Position numbers and translations under genes: made by a program. Shown here one piece after another: positions 22,061 to 32,827 of a stretch of DNA of 64,000 nt; position 1 is the stretch's first letter; each line of letters starts with the position of its first letter. Location: assembly GCF_904849725.1 (NCBI RefSeq), contig NC_058523.1, positions 339,057,948-339,121,947 on the forward strand, written 5' to 3'. The DNA comes from Hordeum vulgare subsp. vulgare. Lineage: Eukaryota > Streptophyta > Magnoliopsida > Poales > Poaceae. Under the pieces are notes generated by a model, which ran no database searches, was not told where the DNA came from, and worked only from the letters and a program-made list of their open reading frames with translations.

Positions 22061-22200
22061 CGTGCCTCCAAATTTTGATGAACCATTCCTCTATTTATTC
22101 ATGGGGCGTGCCTCTATTATCCATGCTTCTACTTATTCATGGAGCGTGCCTCTATAGATTAATGAACCGTGCCTCTATTTATTCATGGGGCGTGCCTCGA
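22061..22200. repeat. Second 23-bp-period array (CGTGCCTCT core)
   Basis: Units starting at 22061, 22084, 22107, 22145, 22168 and 22191 begin CGTGCCTC or a one-base variant; most are exactly 23 bp (one is 38 bp). Period, phase and core match the array at 8-656, in the same orientation. Confidence 0.75.
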
Positions 22201-22481
22201 AATAATTTTGATATGTAAAGCTTGGATCCTATCCTTAATTTGATAGTTTTATGTTGTACAAGCTAGTTTAAAGTTGATACTTGATCGTGTTGAAAGCTCC
22301 CATCCGTAACTTTCCCTGAAATCTCAATTTTCCGGAAATATAATCGGAAAAACGAAAAGGAAAACTCGAAAAATACGGAACAAGGCTGAACTGAAAAACG
22401 CAAAAAAGTTCGAAGGGTTAGTTAAAAAATGTCCGAAACCGAAACGAAAACGGAAAAACAGAAATATTCGCGGGTGCTTTT

Positions 22482-22505
22482 CGCGCGTGACACTTGTCAC
22501 GCGCG
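22482..22505. repeat. Perfect 11-bp palindrome arms at the block edge
   Basis: CGCGCGTGACA, spacer CT, TGTCACGCGCG. It lies at the end of an A-rich stretch of GGAAAAACGAAAA-type words (22320-22470) and may mark the transposon end, because sequence character changes right after it. Confidence 0.6.
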
Positions 22506-23098
22506 CGTCAACTAGTTACTCCCTTCAACCCCATTCAAGTAGGGCCTGCGTCTCTGCCGTGACATCTGACGCTAGTGACCATATGATATACATGCATCTA
22601 GCGGTGCAGCCGCGGCCGCTCGTTTCGACGAGATCGTGCGCGCGCATGATGAAGCATTTAGGATCATTTAGCCCCTCTCATTTTTAATTCCTGACTCTGT
22701 CGCTGCTGTGACACAGTACTATTGCATCCATTCCAAATAACCATGTTTAGTATATTTCACTCAAGAAAAAACATGTTTAGTATTATCCGATTGACACGTC
22801 AAAATCAACCACGATTTGCGCACTGTCTTTGTGAGGCATCATTAAGAGCCAGCCATCACGCACGGCCCATGTACAGTTGCATGGCGTGACATGTGCCGGC
22901 CAATGATACACATGCATGTATCGTATCAATGTCGCTGCAACATCAGCGTGGTCCGAGTAGTTAGGAGATCAACACAGTTGTGGTGTTCATGAATTGGATG
23001 AGCATGAGATCAATCATCAACTCAAACACCATATTGCCATTGCCAATTTGCCACTGATCGGACGAACGGACTTGCCTCGATCAACCAGGGCGGCTCCT
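22506..23098. other. Unassigned spacer
   Basis: No gene, LTR end, MITE or RNA gene recognised on either strand; short frames only. Confidence 0.35.
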
Positions 23099-23101
23099 TT
23101 A

Positions 23102-23928
23102 GATCATCTCCACGACCCCACCCGTTCCAAGGGCAATTTTTCAACGTCCGCGGATAAAAAAAATCCCATTCCCATCCTCACGAGCTCGATTAGCGTTGGA
23201 TTTGATCAAAATTATGATCGGCGAACCTAACCCAAACCCATGATCCTAGAGGCAGTTTGAGGCGCCGGCGCTATTTTTTGTATGCGAAAATCCCACAAGT
23301 CAACCTCTCTCGTCACTCTTTTCTCTTTTCCTCACACGTCCACCACGTGCATGCACACCTATCGCGGAACAGCTTCGTCCGCCCACGACGCCGACCGTTC
23401 GAGTCCTTCCGACACTCCCGACCACGAATGTGAGCGCCTCCTCGACTGGGTACCGACGTCGGCGGCCACGTCAAAGAAGTCGGTCATGCACGCGTTGGGG
23501 TCGCCGGCGCGTTGGCTCAAGCCCGGCCTCGAGCTTGGCGAGCGCGACGGTGGCGAGTAGTACGTCCCTCGCGCCTGCCTCATAGCGCATTTCCAGCCCG
23601 TTCAGCTCGATGGACGCGGCATGACGGAAGTGAGGCACGCTCACCTGAAAACGGGCGCATGGGAGACGTGCGAGGACGTGCAGTAGAAGGTCATCCGGAA
23701 GGACGATGATGAGATCGGCTCCTCCGCCAACAGGACCTGACTCCGGCGAGGCTCTGAGACGGCAACCTCCTCCGTGCAACCTGGTGCAAGCGGGCTGAAG
23801 TCAATAGATTCGGTGAGTGGCTTTTTAAATGAGGGTATCATTGGAAAAAAAATCCAACTACAAAGCAAAAAAAATCGTCGTTACGAACCTAGGAGACTGA
23901 AAAAGTGCCTTCATGGGTGGAGATGCTC
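23102..23928 (-). mobile_element. PIF/Harbinger-like non-autonomous element with captured F-box piece
   Basis: 827 bp. The left end GATCATCTCCA and the right end TGGAGATGCTC form terminal inverted repeats with one mismatch; TTA lies on both sides (23099-23101 and 23929-23931). GAGCATCTCCA ends with TTA duplications are typical of grass PIF/Harbinger derivatives. No transposase is present. The interior is GC-rich and holds a minus-strand F-box-coding fragment. Confidence 0.6.
23641..23779 (-). pseudogene. F-box gene fragment
   Basis: F-box proteins are the substrate-recognition subunits of SCF ubiquitin ligases. The minus-strand frame starting at 23779 contains LPDDLLLHVLARLPCARF, the first half of an F-box. 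It ends at a good donor (TTTTCAG/GTGAGC, near 23645). A second GC-rich open stretch downstream (23640-23360; LATVALAKLEAG in one frame, DPNACMTDFFDVAADV in another) could be further gene sequence with a frameshift. The conserved second half of the F-box (the R..C..W part) and any LRR or kelch repeats are missing. A transduplicated gene fragment in a Harbinger-like element is my preferred reading; a dead host gene with MITE ends nearby is the alternative. Confidence 0.55.
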
Positions 23929-23931
23929 TTA

Positions 23932-24327
23932 GAGCATCTCCAGCCGTTCGTCCCCCCAGGGACGTGAAACAGCGCCGCCTGGGGCCGCGCCAATGAAAAA
24001 CTTGCCCTGCGGGGCTTGGGTTCGCAGTCACCCCCCCCCCCCAATGGGCTCCCAAAAGGGTTTTAAAAAATTGTAAAATCCTCCCAAATTTGGTCAAAAT
24101 TCATACAAAATTCAGACGAAGTTCATAGATTGATTAAAATTTGTACAAAAACGGAAGAAAAAACATAATTAAACATTAAAACTAAACTAAAACGAGGTAA
24201 AGCCGTCGTCGCCCATCACTGTTGCCCGTCGCTGTCGCCTTCCACATGTCGAGGAGCTTGTAGAAGGCGATGTAGTCGTCGTCACCGTCGTCACCGTTGC
24301 CGCCCGCTGGAGCGTCGTCCTTGCTGT
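23932..24327. mobile_element. Second PIF/Harbinger-like element, truncated
   Basis: It begins GAGCATCTCCAGCCG right after the shared TTA at 23929-23931. It has the usual GC-rich start (GCGCCGCCTGGGGCCGC) and a poly-C run at 24030-24041. The right end is not seen; a copia LTR begins at 24328. Confidence 0.5.
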
Positions 24328-25164
24328 TGTTCGAAATATGCCGTGGAGACAATAAGAAATTAGTTATTATTATATTTCGTTGTTCATGATAATTGTTTAT
24401 TATCCATGCTAGAATTATATTAAATGGAAACTCAAACACATGTGTGGATACATAGACAACACAATGTCCCTAATAAACCTCTCAAGGACTAGCTCGTTGA
24501 TCAAAGATGGTAAGGTTTCTTGGCAATAGACATGAGATGTCATTTGATAACGGGATCACATCATTAGGAGAATGATGTGATGGTCAAGACCCAAACTATA
24601 AACATAGCATATAATCGTGTCAGTTTATTGCTACTGTTTTGTGCATGTCAATGTATCTGTTTCTATGACCATGAGATCATGCAACTCCCGGACACCGGAG
24701 AAATACCTTGTGCGTATCAAACGTCACAATGTAATTGGGTGACTATAAAGGTGCTCTACAGGTATCTCTGAAGGTGTTTGTTGGGTTAGCATGGTTCAAG
24801 ACTGGGATTTGTCACTCCGTATGACGGAGAGGTATCTCTAGGGCCCACTAGATAATACAACATCACAAGAAGCTTGCAAGCGATGTGACGAAGGAGTTAG
24901 TCCTGAGATGTTGTATTACGGAATGAGTAAAGAGACTTGTCGGTAACAAGATTGAACTAGGTATAGAGATACCGACGTCAAATCTCGGGCAAGTAACATA
25001 CCGATAGACAAAGGGAATAGTATACGGGATTGATTGAATCCTTGACACCGTGGTTTGACCGATAAATATCTTTGTAGAATATGTAGGAGCCAATATGGAC
25101 ATCTAGGTCCCGCAATTGGTTATTGGCCGGAGAGTGTCTCAGTCATGTCTTCATAGTTCTCGAA
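24328..25164 (+). repeat. First half of a BARE1/Angela-type copia LTR
   Basis: It starts TGTTCGAAATATGCC (consensus TGTTGGAAATATGCC) and runs colinear with the LTRs at 31080 and 38096 through GGATCACATCATTAGGAGAA and CGGAGAGTGTCTCAG. It stops abruptly after GTTCTCGAA, in mid-LTR. Possibly the left remnant of copia D, whose 5' end is otherwise missing at 42276. Confidence 0.8.
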
Positions 25165-26448
25165 GGTGATATGCCAACGTGGCTGCTATGGGTTTCTAGC
25201 AAGAACGTTCCTCACCTACGTAACAGCCACAACGGTGATATGCCAATTGCTATTTACCCTTCATAAGGACCCTCTTCATCGAATCTGGTCTGACTAAAGT
25301 GGGAGAGACACACACCCACTAGCCACCTTATGCAACAAGTGCATGTCAGGCGGTGGAACCAGTCTCACGTAAGCGTACGTGTAAAGTCTGTTCGGGTCGC
25401 TTCATCCCACAATGTCGTCGAATCAAGATAGGACTTGTAACGGTAAGCAAATTGACCAAATCATCGCCCACAACTACTTGTGTTCTACTCGTGCATAGAA
25501 TCTATGCATAGACCTAGCTCATGATGCCACTCTTTGGGGAATGTAGTAATAATTCAAAAAAGTTCTACGTGTCACGAAGATCGATCTAGGAGATGCTAGC
25601 AACGAGAGAGAGAGAGGGATTGCATCTTCATACCCTTGAAGATTGCTAAGCGGAAGCGTAGCAAAGAACGCAGTTGAAGGAGTCGTACTCGCGGTGATTC
25701 AAATCACGGAAGATCCGATCCAGGCGCCAAACGGACGGCGCCTCCGCGTTCAACACACGTACAACCCAGGGACATCTCATCCTTCTTGATCCAGCAAGGG
25801 GATAGGAGAAGTTGAGGAAGAGCTCCGGCGGCACGAGGGTGTGGTAGCGGTGGAGCCCGTGGTTCTCCGCTAGAGCTTCGCTAAACACTACGGAGGAGGA
25901 GGAGGTGTAGGAGGGGGAGGGTTGCGCCATGGGCTAGGGTAAAGCTCCTATGCACCTCCCCACTATTTGTAGGGGTGGAGGGAGCTGGTTTCTTTCCCTC
26001 CAAGTCCATTGGGCGTTGGCAAAGGTGGGAGTAAAGAAATCCCATCCTTTCCCTTCCCCACCCATTCTTATCCCCCTATTTAGGGATCTTGATCTTATCC
26101 CTTCGGGATATGAGCTTATTCCTTCTAAGGGGGGTCTTGGTGCGCCTTGGCCAGGGGTGTGGGGCCTTACCCCCACTACCCACGTTCATGTGAGTCCCCC
26201 CATGTAGGTGGGCCCCACTACGAAACCTTCTAGAACCTTCCCCATACAATATCAAAAATCTCGAACATTTTCCGGTGGCCAAAATAGGACTTCCCATATA
26301 TAAATCTTTACCTATGGACCATTCCAGAATTCCTCGTAATGTCCAGGATCTCATCTGGCACTCCAAACAACTTTCAGTAACCACATACAATTCTCATTAC
26401 AACTCTAGCATCACCGGAACTTTAGTGTGTAGACCCTACGGGTTCGGA
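25165..26448 (-). repeat. Inverted copia LTR second half plus 5' leader
   Basis: Read on the minus strand this is the second half of an LTR like 40544-42275 (it begins at CCGAACCCGTAGGGTCTACA) and ends near 25531. It is followed by about 360 bp of the element leader (25530-25178). It starts almost at the LTR position where the forward fragment 24328-25164 stops. A 13-bp filler (25165-25177, GGTGATATGCCAA) joins the two; the same 13 bases occur at 25234-25246. Confidence 0.75.
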
Positions 26449-27359
26449 AATTAGTCTCATCGTAGTCAACTCTTTGAAATTGTCGGAAACATCTTTGCGA
26501 CAAGTCGAGCTTTCTTAATGGTGACTTTTCACCATCATCGACTGTCTTCCTTTTAAAGACCCATGTGTAGTTAACAGTCTTACGACCATCAAATAGTTCT
26601 TCCAAAGTCTGCACTTTGTTTTCATACATGGATCCTCTCTCGGATTTCCTGGCCTCCAGTCGTTTGTCGGAATCCGGGCCCACCATCGCTTCTCTATAGC
26701 TCGTAGGTTCATTGTTGTCTAGCAACATGACCTCCAAGACAAGATTACCATACCACTCTAGAGTAGTGCGCGTCCTTGTCGACCTACGAGGTTTGGAGTA
26801 ATTTGATCCGAAGCTTCATGATCACTATCATCAGCTTCCACTTCAATTGGTGTAGGCGCCACAGGAACAACTTCGTGTGCCCTGCTATACACTGGTTGAA
26901 GTGATGGTTCAATAACCTCATCAAGTTTCCACCATTCTCCCACTCAATTCTTTCGAGAGAAGCTTTTCCTCAAGAAAGGACTCGTTTCCACAAACAAACA
27001 CTTTGCTTCCGGCTCTGAGATAGGAGGTATACCCAACTGTTTTGCGTGTCCAATAAAGATGCATTTATTCGCTTTGGGTTCAAGCTTATCAGGCTAAAAC
27101 TTTTTCACATAAGCATCACAACCCCAAACTTTTAAGAAACAACAGCTTAGGTTTCTCCAAACCATAGTTCATACGGTGTCATCTCAACAGAATTACGTGG
27201 TGCCCAAATTAAAGTTAATGTGTTTGTCTCTAATGCCTAACCCAAAAACTATAGTGGTAATTTGAGAAGAGACATTATAGTACGCACCACATCCAATAGG
27301 GCGCAGCTATGACGTTCGTACACACCATCACACTATGGTGTTCCACGTGGCCTTAGTTG
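26449..27359 (-). pseudogene. pol: Copia B pol, integrase C-terminus to start of reverse transcriptase
   Basis: Minus-strand remains parallel to copia C: the integrase tail from 27359 (GVYERHS-like remnant of the VSERRN block), the acidic linker (SDHEASDQITP, 26943-26758) and the first part of reverse transcriptase (LLDNNEPTSYREAM, GSMYENKVQTLEELFDGRK, TWVFKRKT, VDYDET). It is broken at 26449, where the sequence jumps into LTR. RT catalytic YVDD, RNase H and the rest are missing. Several frameshifts and stops. Confidence 0.75.
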
Positions 27360-27364
27360 TGAAA
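27360..27364. repeat. Target-site duplication TGAAA
   Basis: TGAAA precedes the solo LTR and recurs at 28723-28727. Confidence 0.9.
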
Positions 27365-28722
27365 TGATACATCTCCATCGTATCTACTTTTCCAAACTCT
27401 TTTGCCCTTGTTTTGGACTCTAATTTGCATGATTTGAATGGAACTAACCCGGACTGATGTTGTTTTCAGCAGAATTGCCATGGTGTTGTTTTTGCGCAGA
27501 AATAAAAGTTCTCGGAATGACCTGGAAATTTACCTGGATTTTTTGTGGAAATTTACGACGACGTGGAGCGAGGAGCCCACAAGCCTAGGAGGCGCTCCCC
27601 CCTGGTCGCGCTTGGCAGGCTTGTGAAGCCCTTGTGGCTCCGCCGCCTCCAACTCCAACTCTATTTAGTCTCTCTCGCCCAGAAAAAATTAAGAGAGAAG
27701 ATTTCATCACGTTTTACGATATGGAGGCGCCGCCACCACCTGTTCTTCCTCTGGAGGGCAGATCTGGAGTCCGTTCTGGTCTCCGGAGAGGGGAAATTGT
27801 CGCCGTCGTCATCACCAACCTTCCTTCATTGCCAATTCCATGATGCTCTTCACTGTTCGTGAGTAATCTCATCGTAGGCTTGTTGGACGGTGATGGGTTG
27901 GATGAGATCTATCATGTAATCGAGTTAGTTTATGTTCTGAGATTGTTGTTGCTACTACTTTGCTATTCTTAATGCTTGTCACTAGGGCCCGAGTCCCATG
28001 ATTTCAGATCTGAACCTATTATGTTTTCATCAATATATGTGTGTTCTTGATCCTATCTTGCAAGTTGCAGTCACCTACTATGTGTTATGACCCGGCAGCC
28101 CCAGAGTGACAATAGCCGGAACCACTCCCGGAGATGACCATAGTATGAGGAGTTCATGTATTCACTATGTGCTAATGCTTTGTTCTGTTCTCTATTAAAA
28201 GGAGACCTTAATATCCCTTAGTTTCCATTAGGACCCCGCTGCCATGAGAGGGATGGACAATAGATGTCATGCAAGTTCTTTTCCTTAAGCACGTATGACT
28301 ATATACGGAATGCATGCCTACATTACATTTACGAACTGGAGCTAGTTACATATCTCCCCATGTTATAACTGTTACATGATGAATGTCATCTGACATAATT
28401 ATCCATCACCGATCCAATGCCTACGAGTCTTTTCCTACTGGTCCTTGCTACGTTACTTTACCGCTACTGCTGTCACTGCTGCTATTGTTACCACTACTGA
28501 TGTCACTACTACTGTTGTTACCACTGCTACTGTTACTATCACACTACTTTTCTACTGAAACTTTGTTGTAGATACTAAGTCTTTCATGTGTGGTTGAATT
28601 GACAAATCACCCGCTAATACTCGAGAATATTCTTTTGCTTCCCCTTGTGTCGAATCAACAAATTTGGGTTGAATACTCTACCCTCGAAAACTGTTGCGAT
28701 CCCCTATACTTGTGGGTTATCA
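27365..28722 (+). mobile_element. Solo LTR of an Athila-type gypsy element
   Basis: 1358 bp, beginning TGATACATCTCCATCGTATC and ending TACTTGTGGGTTATCA, with 5-bp TSD TGAAA. The start matches that of the Sabrina-like LTR (TGATACRTCTCCAWCGTATCTA) but the body differs, so it is a related family. No internal region remains, which is the signature of LTR-LTR recombination. It interrupts the integrase of copia B. Confidence 0.88.
28445..28560. repeat. CTG/CTA/CTT trinucleotide-rich stretch
   Basis: Imperfect runs of CTACTGCTGTCACTGCTGCT type inside the solo LTR, giving spurious Leu-rich frames. Confidence 0.75.
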
Positions 28723-28727
28723 TGAAA

Positions 28728-29471
28728 CAATTTCCACAATGTCTTAATTGTGTACCAAACTCGCAACTCAGATATTCATCTCTATGATCATATCGTAGAC
28801 ATTTTATCCTCTTGCCACGACGATCTTCAACTTCACTCTGAAATTACTTGAACCTTTCAATAACTCAGACTTGTGTTTCATCAAGTAAATATACTAGTAT
28901 CTACTCAAATCATCTCTGAAGCAAGAACATAACGATATCCACTGTGTGCCTCAACACTCATTGGACTGCACATATCAAAATGATTTGCATCTTGCCCATG
29001 TGGAAAACGAGGCCTTCAGTCATCTTGCCCGTGTGGTATGATTTGCATGTCTGAAGTGATTCAAAATCAAGTGAGTCCAAATGATCCATCTGCATGGAGT
29101 TTCTTCATGCATTTGTACCAATAGACATGGTTCGCATGTCTCAAACTTTTCAAAAATGAGTGAGTCCAAAGATCCATCAGCATGGAGCTTCTTCATGCAT
29201 TTTATACCATTATGACTCAAGTGGCAGTGCCACAAGTAAGTGTTACTATCATTACTACTTTATATCTTTTGGCATCAATATTATGAACATGTGTATCACT
29301 ACGATCGAGATTCAATAGACCATTCATTTTGGGTGCAAGACCATTGAAAGTATTATTCAAGTAAACAGAATAACCATTATTCTCTTTAAATGAATAACCG
29401 TATTGCAATAAACATAATCCAATCAAGTTCATGCTCAGTGCAAAACACCAAACAACATTTAGGTTCAACAC
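28728..29471 (-). pseudogene. pol: Copia B GAG-pre-integrase and integrase core
   Basis: Minus strand: FKENNGYSVYLNNTFNGLAP, MNGLLNLDRSDTHVHNIDAK and WHCHLSHNGIKCMKKLHADG (29471-29150) match the GAG-pre-integrase zinc-binding region of copia. Then come SVEAHSGYRYVLA, LMKHKSE and YDHRDEYLSCEFGTQLRHCG (28950-28730) of the integrase core. The solo LTR then interrupts the frame right before the SQLTP block. Many frameshifts. An 89-bp tandem duplication of the HADG...ETCEPCL segment lies at 29030-29205. Confidence 0.7.
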
Positions 29472-29699
29472 TAATCTCGAAAGTAGAGGGAGCGTGCGAT
29501 GGTGATCACATCAACCTTGGAAACACTTCCAACACATATCGTCACCTCGCCTTTAGCCAGTCTCCATTTATCCTGTAGCTTTTATTTCGAGTTACTAACA
29601 CTTAGCAACCGAACCGGTATCTAATACCCTCGTGCTACTAGGAGTACTAGTAATGTACACATCAATATCATGTATATCCAATATACTTTTTGTCGACTT

Positions 29700-30463
29700 T
29701 GCAAGCCTTCTCATCCACCAAGTATCTAGGGTATTTCCTCTTTAGTGCTTGTTCCCCTCATTACAGAAGCACTTAGTCTCGCGTTTGGATTCAACCTTGG
29801 GTCTCTTCACTAGAGCAGCAACTGGTTTTCCATTTTATGAAGTATCCCTTCATGCCCTTGCCCATCTTGAAACTAGTGGTTTTTACTAACCATCAAGAAT
29901 TGATCCTCCTTTTGATTGTCTACTTTCGCGGTGTCAAACATCGCGAACATCTCAAGGATCATCATATATATCCCGGATATGTTATAGTTTACCACGAAGC
30001 TCTGGTAGCTTAGTGGCAGTGACTTTGCAGAACCATCACTATCTCATCTGGAAAATTGACTCCCACTCGATTCAAGTGATTGTAGAACTCACGCCGTCTG
30101 AGCACATGCTCAACGATTGATCTTTTCTCCCTTATTTCGCAGGCCAAGAATCATATCGGGGGTCTCATACCTCTTAACGTTGGCACGAGCCTGAAATCCC
30201 AATTTCAGCTCTTGGAACATCTCATATGTTGTGTGACCCTCAAAACGTCTTCGGCGCCTCAATTCTAAGCCGTTAAGCATTACGTACTGAACTACCACGT
30301 AGTCATCAAAAATGTGTACGTCAAATGTTTGCAACATCCACAGACGATGTTCGGGGTTCAGCACACCGAACGGTGCATTAAGAACATAAGCCTTCTGTAC
30401 AGCAATGAGGACAATCCTCAGTTTATGCACCCAGTCCGCATAATTGCAACTATCATCTTTCAA
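29700..30463 (-). pseudogene. gag: Copia B gag
   Basis: Minus-strand frame from 30463: KDDSCNYADWVHKLRIVLIA, AQKAYVLNAPFGV variant, VVVQYVMLNGLE and TTYEMFQELKLGFQARANVK, the UBN2-type copia capsid. Further on (29880-29750) a frame-shifted basic tail reads K-G-K-G-M-K-G-Y-F, as in copia D. No intact zinc knuckle is seen. Confidence 0.75.
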
Positions 30464-31079
30464 CTAAGTTTTTCTCTAGGAACATATCAAAAACAGTATA
30501 GCTACAACGCAAGCTACAACATAATTTTCAAAGACCTTTTTACTATGTTCAAGATAATGAGTTCAATTAATCATATTACTTAAGAACTCCCACTCAAATT
30601 GACATTCTTCTAGTCATTCGAGTGATACATGATCCATATCGACTAAGCCGTGTCCGATCATCACGTGAGACGGACTAGTCATCAATGATGAACATCTCCA
30701 TGTTGATCGCATCTACTATACGACTCATGTTCGACCTTTTGGTCTCTTGTGTTCCATTGCCATGTCTCTACACGCCAGGCTCGTCAAGTCTACCTAAGTG
30801 TTTCACGTGTGTAAATCTGGCTTACACCCGTTGTATGCGAATGTTAGAATCTATCACACCCGATCATCACGTGGTGCTTCGAAACAACGATTCTTCGCAA
30901 TGCTGCACATTTAAGGGGAACACATTTCTTGAAATTTTAGTGAGGAGTCATCTTATTTACTACCATCATTCTAAGCAAACAAGATGTAAAAACATGATAA
31001 ACATCACATGCAAATCATAAAGTGACATGATATGGCCAATATCATCTTGCGCCTTTGATCTCCATCTTCGTGGCGCGAC
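30464..31079 (-). other. Copia B 5' leader, gag-proximal part
   Basis: Non-coding leader on the minus strand, colinear with 42880-43416 (copia D) and 33500-34064 (copia C). Its continuation toward the LTR is at 39854-40543, beyond the inserted copia C. Confidence 0.7.
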
Positions 31080-32814
31080 TATTGCAAATATGCCCTAGAG
31101 GCAATAATAAAATAGTTATTATTATATTTCTTGTTTCAAGATAATCGTTTATTATCCATGATATAACTGTATTAAATGGACACATAAATGCATGTGTGGA
31201 CATATAGACAAAACTATGTCCCTGGTGAGTCTCTAGTTGACTAGCCTGTTGATCAAGGATGGTTAATGTTTCCTAGCCATAGACAAGTGTTTTCACTTGA
31301 TGACAGGATCACATCATTAGGAGAATGATGTGATGGACAAGACCCAACCAATAAACGTAGCATATGATCGTGTCCTTTTGTTGCTATTGTTTTCTGCATG
31401 TCAAGTATTCATTCCTATGACCATGAGATCATGTAACTCACTAACACCGGAGGAATGCCTTGTGTGTATCAAACGTCGCAACGTTACTAGGTGACTATAA
31501 AGGTACTCTACACGCATCTCCGAAGGTGTCCGTTGAGTTAGCATGGATCAAGACTGGGATTTGTCACTTCGTGCGACGGAGAGGTATCTCGGGGTCCACT
31601 CGGTAATACAACATCACATATAAGCCTTGCAAGCAATGTGACTAAAGAGTTAGCCACGGGATCTTGTATTACGGAACAAGTAAAGAGACTTGTCGATAAC
31701 GAGATTGAAATAGATATGGAGATACCGACGATTGAATCTCGGGCAAGTAACATACCGAAGGACAAAGGGAATGGTATACGGGATTATATGAATCCTTGAC
31801 ATAGAGGTTCAACCGATAAGATCTTTGTAGAATATGTAGGATCAAATATGGACATCCAGGTCCCGCTATTGGATATTGACCGGAGAGTGTCTCAGGTCAT
31901 GTCTACATAGTTCTCGAACCCGCAGGGTGTGCACACTTAAGGTTCAGTGACGTTTCGGTATAGTTGAGTTGTAGGTGCTGGTGACGAAGTTTTGTTCAGA
32001 GTCACGAATGAGATCCCGGACGTCACGAGGAGTTCCGGAATGGTCCGGAAACAAAGATTGATATATAGGAAGTTGGTATCTGGATTCCGGAAGGATTTCG
32101 GGCATTATCGACAGTGTACCGGGAGTGACGAAGGGTACCGGGGGTCCACCAGGTGGTCCCACCACTCCCCAAGGGGGCCACGTGGAATTGATGGTGGCGC
32201 AATAGCCCTTGATGGGCTGATAGTCAACAAGATAAAGCCCATGAGTAAAAAAAGGTGGAAAACCAAAAGAGGTGGACAACTTGGGGAGGAGTCCTAATCC
32301 AAGTAGGATTGGAGGAGGACTCCTCCTCTCCTAGTTCGACCGAGCCCAAGGGAGGCTCCCTTGGTGCGCAACCCTACCCCCTCCTTCCTTCTATATATAC
32401 TAGAGGTTTGAGGGGTTTTGAGACACAATATTCAGCCACGTGCTACCCTCTCCTCTAGCTCGTAGTTCTTCCTCTAGATCGGATTTCTGCGGTGCTTAGG
32501 CGAAGTCGTGCCGGAGAACTCTTCTACTTCCCCGTCTCTCTTGGTGGATCAAGAAGGCGAAGATCGTCATTGAGTTGTATGTGTGCTAAACGCGGAGGTG
32601 CCGTCCGTTCGGTGCTAGATCAGGACGGATCGTGGGACGGCTACGATTTGGATCACGAAGACGTTCCACTACATCAACCGCGTTTCTTAATGCTTCCCAC
32701 TTAGCGATCTACAAGGGTATGTAGATCCGATCTCCCTCTCATAGATGATCATCACCATGATAGGTCTTCGTGTGCGTAGGAATTTTTTTGTTTCCCATGC
32801 AACATTCTCCAACA
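31080..32814 (+). repeat. Left LTR of copia C
   Basis: 1735 bp, starts TATTGCAAATATGCC (degenerate TGTTGGAAATATGCC) and ends ATTCTCCAACA. TATA box CTATATATAC at 32391-32400. Confidence 0.88.
32391..32400 (+). promoter_or_regulatory. TATA box of copia C left LTR
   Basis: CTATATATAC followed by TAGAGGTTTGAGG, the usual BARE1-type core promoter position; equivalent in the right LTR at 39405-39414. Confidence 0.6.
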
Positions 32815-32815
32815 A

Positions 32816-32827
32816 TGGTATCAGAGC
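32816..32827 (+). other. Primer-binding site of copia C (tRNA-iMet)
   Basis: TGGTATCAGAGC directly after the left LTR, complementary to the 3' end of initiator tRNA-Met. Confidence 0.88.

Larger units (their letters stand above)
1..22505 (-). mobile_element. Putative DNA-transposon block carrying an Ulp1-type gene
   Basis: The block is delimited by inference. It contains one minus-strand multi-exon gene with plant-mobile-domain-like and Ulp1-type protease regions, and repeat arrays at each side. On both flanks (8-656 and 22061-22200) there are arrays with a 23-bp period and a CGTGCCTCT core. Ulp1-like genes captured by Mutator-like elements are known in plants (the Kaonashi class in rice), which is why I suggest a transposon. 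No transposase domain, terminal inverted repeat pair or target-site duplication was seen; the left end probably lies before base 1. The two 23-bp arrays are in the same orientation, which does not fit simple inverted termini. A degenerated host gene cluster is the main alternative. Confidence 0.35.

Noticed and set aside
24182..24439. Minus-strand frame across 24328
   Set aside because: It spans the junction between the Harbinger-like element and the copia LTR, so it is a chance frame.
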